A DNA stretch of 6,950 bases, taken from positions 1 to 6,950 of the forward strand of contig JAAXUL010000421.1 in assembly GCA_013336035.1 (NCBI GenBank), in the 5' to 3' direction. A program made the position numbers and the translations under genes. Positions 6,304-6,950 of this stretch are shown here, piece after piece. How positions within the stretch are numbered: the stretch's first letter is position 1; every line of letters begins with the position of its first letter. The stretch comes from Chloroflexales bacterium (lineage in GTDB: Bacteria; Chloroflexota; Chloroflexia; Chloroflexales; Chloroflexaceae). Under the pieces are notes generated by a model. The model did not search any database. It was not told the DNA's origin and saw only the letters and a program-made list of their open reading frames with translations.

Positions 6304-6359
6304 TAACGATTTGCTTAGCCCAGCTAATGCTTTACAAATTCTACCTTCCGGGTAGTGTT

Positions 6360-6392
6360 AAATGGCGTCATGACGCGAAAGAAATGGCGCCA
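6360..6392. promoter_or_regulatory. Palindromes and direct repeat upstream of promoter, possible operator
   Basis: GCGTCATGACGC (6365-6376) is a perfect 12-bp palindrome and TGGCGCCA (6385-6392) a perfect 8-bp one. The octamer AAATGGCG occurs at 6360-6367 and again at 6382-6389, 22 bases apart, about two helix turns. The cluster ends 11 bases before the -35 of the next promoter, a fitting place for an activator or repressor. The binding protein is unknown. Confidence 0.4.
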
Positions 6393-6403
6393 AGAAACTA
6401 TAC

Positions 6404-6433
6404 TTGACAGCCCGGCAAAATGTATGTTACCCT
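6404..6433 (+). promoter_or_regulatory. Promoter of the peptide-binding lipoprotein gene
   Basis: A perfect -35 TTGACA (6404-6409) is followed after 18 bases by TACCCT (6428-6433), which keeps the important first, second and last bases of the -10. Transcription would begin near 6440, leaving a 5' UTR of about 180 bases. The surrounding DNA is clearly more AT-rich than the genes. Confidence 0.6.
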
Positions 6434-6621
6434 GAGGAACCCTCTGATAGTGCTTCGAGCAGCTATATTACTATAGACATTGATGCAGGGGCTTGGGCCA
6501 CAGGTCAGAGCTTCATATGCCCCATGTCTGAGGCGTAAGCTAGAGAGCTCGGCTAAGATGGAGCCTCGCTGGCGCCCTTGCGTCGATACAGGTTCTACGC
6601 CATAGTATTACGGAGGTCCGA
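6434..6621 (+). other. Long 5' UTR, no gene seen
   Basis: About 180 bases without a supported ORF or RNA gene. Small inverted repeats are visible: TGCT/AGCA (6451-6461), CTATA/TATAG (6463-6476), and two crossing pairs, GGGGC (6488-6492) with GCCCC (6519-6523) and TCAGA (6505-6509) with TCTGA (6527-6531). I do not recognise a known riboswitch class. The last bases hold GGAGG (6612-6616), the ribosome site of the next gene. Confidence 0.45.
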
Positions 6622-6950
6622 GTGAACCACAGACAGCTCTGGCTTGTCGCCGTGTCCGCGTTGGCCCTAGGGCTCGCGGCCTGCGGCGGCGCCCCCCCCG
6701 CCCAGGCCCCCACGTCTGAGCCGGCCGCTCAGGCGAGCGCGGCCCCGGCGCCCAGCGAGGCCGTCGCAGTGCCCAGCGAGGCGCCCGCCGTTGCCGCCAG
6801 CGCGGCGCCCGCGGCTGGTCGCGGCGCCGGCGACCTGCTGCGCATCCTCTACTGGCAGGCCCCCACGATGCTCAACACCCACCTCGCGACAGGCACCAAG
6901 GATTTTGACGCCTCGCGGCTGATCCTCGAGCCTTTGGCGGCGATCGGCCC
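6622..6950 (+). CDS. ABC transporter peptide-binding lipoprotein (SBP_bac_5 type), 3' end cut off
   Basis: Start of an extracellular solute-binding protein for an ABC importer of peptides or similar solutes; 109 complete codons are in the window and the frame stays open. Translation starts at GTG 6622, chosen because GGAGG (6612-6616) lies five bases upstream and a lipoprotein signal follows at once: NHRQ, a hydrophobic core LWLVAVSALALGL, and the lipobox LAAC with Cys at residue 21. Residues 22-69 are a low-complexity Ala/Pro/Ser/Glu linker, with PSEA twice, that lifts the domain off the membrane. The binding domain begins near residue 71 with GDLLRILYWQAPTMLN, followed by GTKDFDASRLILEPLA, which fits the N-terminus of DppA/OppA-like proteins in which 'TKD..A..LILEPL' is typical. 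The ligand cannot be told. It has its own promoter and a long leader, so it is separate from the pyr operon. Confidence 0.85.
   Translation, partial: MNHRQLWLVAVSALALGLAACGGAPPAQAPTSEPAAQASAAPAPSEAVAVPSEAPAVAASAAPAAGRGAGDLLRILYWQAPTMLNTHLATGTKDFDASRLILEPLAAIG

Noticed and set aside
6667..6882. A 71-codon minus-strand frame at the window's right end
   Set aside because: Shadow of the lipoprotein's Ala/Pro-rich linker on the other strand; Gly/Arg/Ala low complexity.

Overview
The window is very GC-rich and its protein-coding stretches look chromosomal and well conserved. The gene content (a pyrR-pyrB-pyrC cluster, two tandem MGDG-synthase-like glycosyltransferases, a sortase, and a lipoprotein peptide-binding protein with an Ala/Pro-rich linker) and the protein style suggest a member of the Chloroflexota, probably class Chloroflexia. 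This placement is inference from protein character, not from a search.

Layout. Bases 2-589 (+) hold the 3' part of a sortase-family gene. It converges on a minus-strand pair of paralogous glycosyltransferases (2988-1849, then 1812-586); the convergent stop codons share one CTAG. A 285-base divergent intergenic region (2989-3273) separates the glycosyltransferase pair from the pyrimidine genes. It carries a candidate extended -10 promoter on the minus strand, a near-consensus sigma70-type promoter on the plus strand (TTGACG-17-TACAAT), a PyrR-binding RNA hairpin right at the predicted transcript 5' end, a 20-codon leader ORF with a good ribosome binding site, and a strong intrinsic terminator. 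Then follow pyrR (3274-3819), pyrB (3832-4767) and a pyrC-type gene (4783-6258), tightly spaced as one operon that ends in an 11-bp inverted repeat. Bases 6304-6621 are a non-coding, AT-richer stretch with palindromes, a promoter and a long 5' UTR. It leads into a GTG-started lipoprotein (6622 to the window end), the beginning of an ABC-transporter peptide-binding protein of the SBP_bac_5 type.

How the genes work together. PyrB makes carbamoyl-aspartate, the PyrC family makes dihydroorotate, and PyrR senses uridine nucleotides and represses the operon through RNA. Two points stand out. First, the PyrR hairpin pairs with the Shine-Dalgarno of the leader ORF, and that ORF runs through the terminator. 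This suggests that PyrR controls termination by switching leader translation on or off, instead of through a classical antiterminator. Second, the PyrC protein keeps its metal-binding histidines but lacks several other active-site residues (ATGHAPQ for ATDHAPH, FSDGG for FSDDG, MPTT for MPNT). It may be an atypical or catalytically dead dihydroorotase that serves as a partner of the aspartate transcarbamoylase, as PyrC' does in Pseudomonas.
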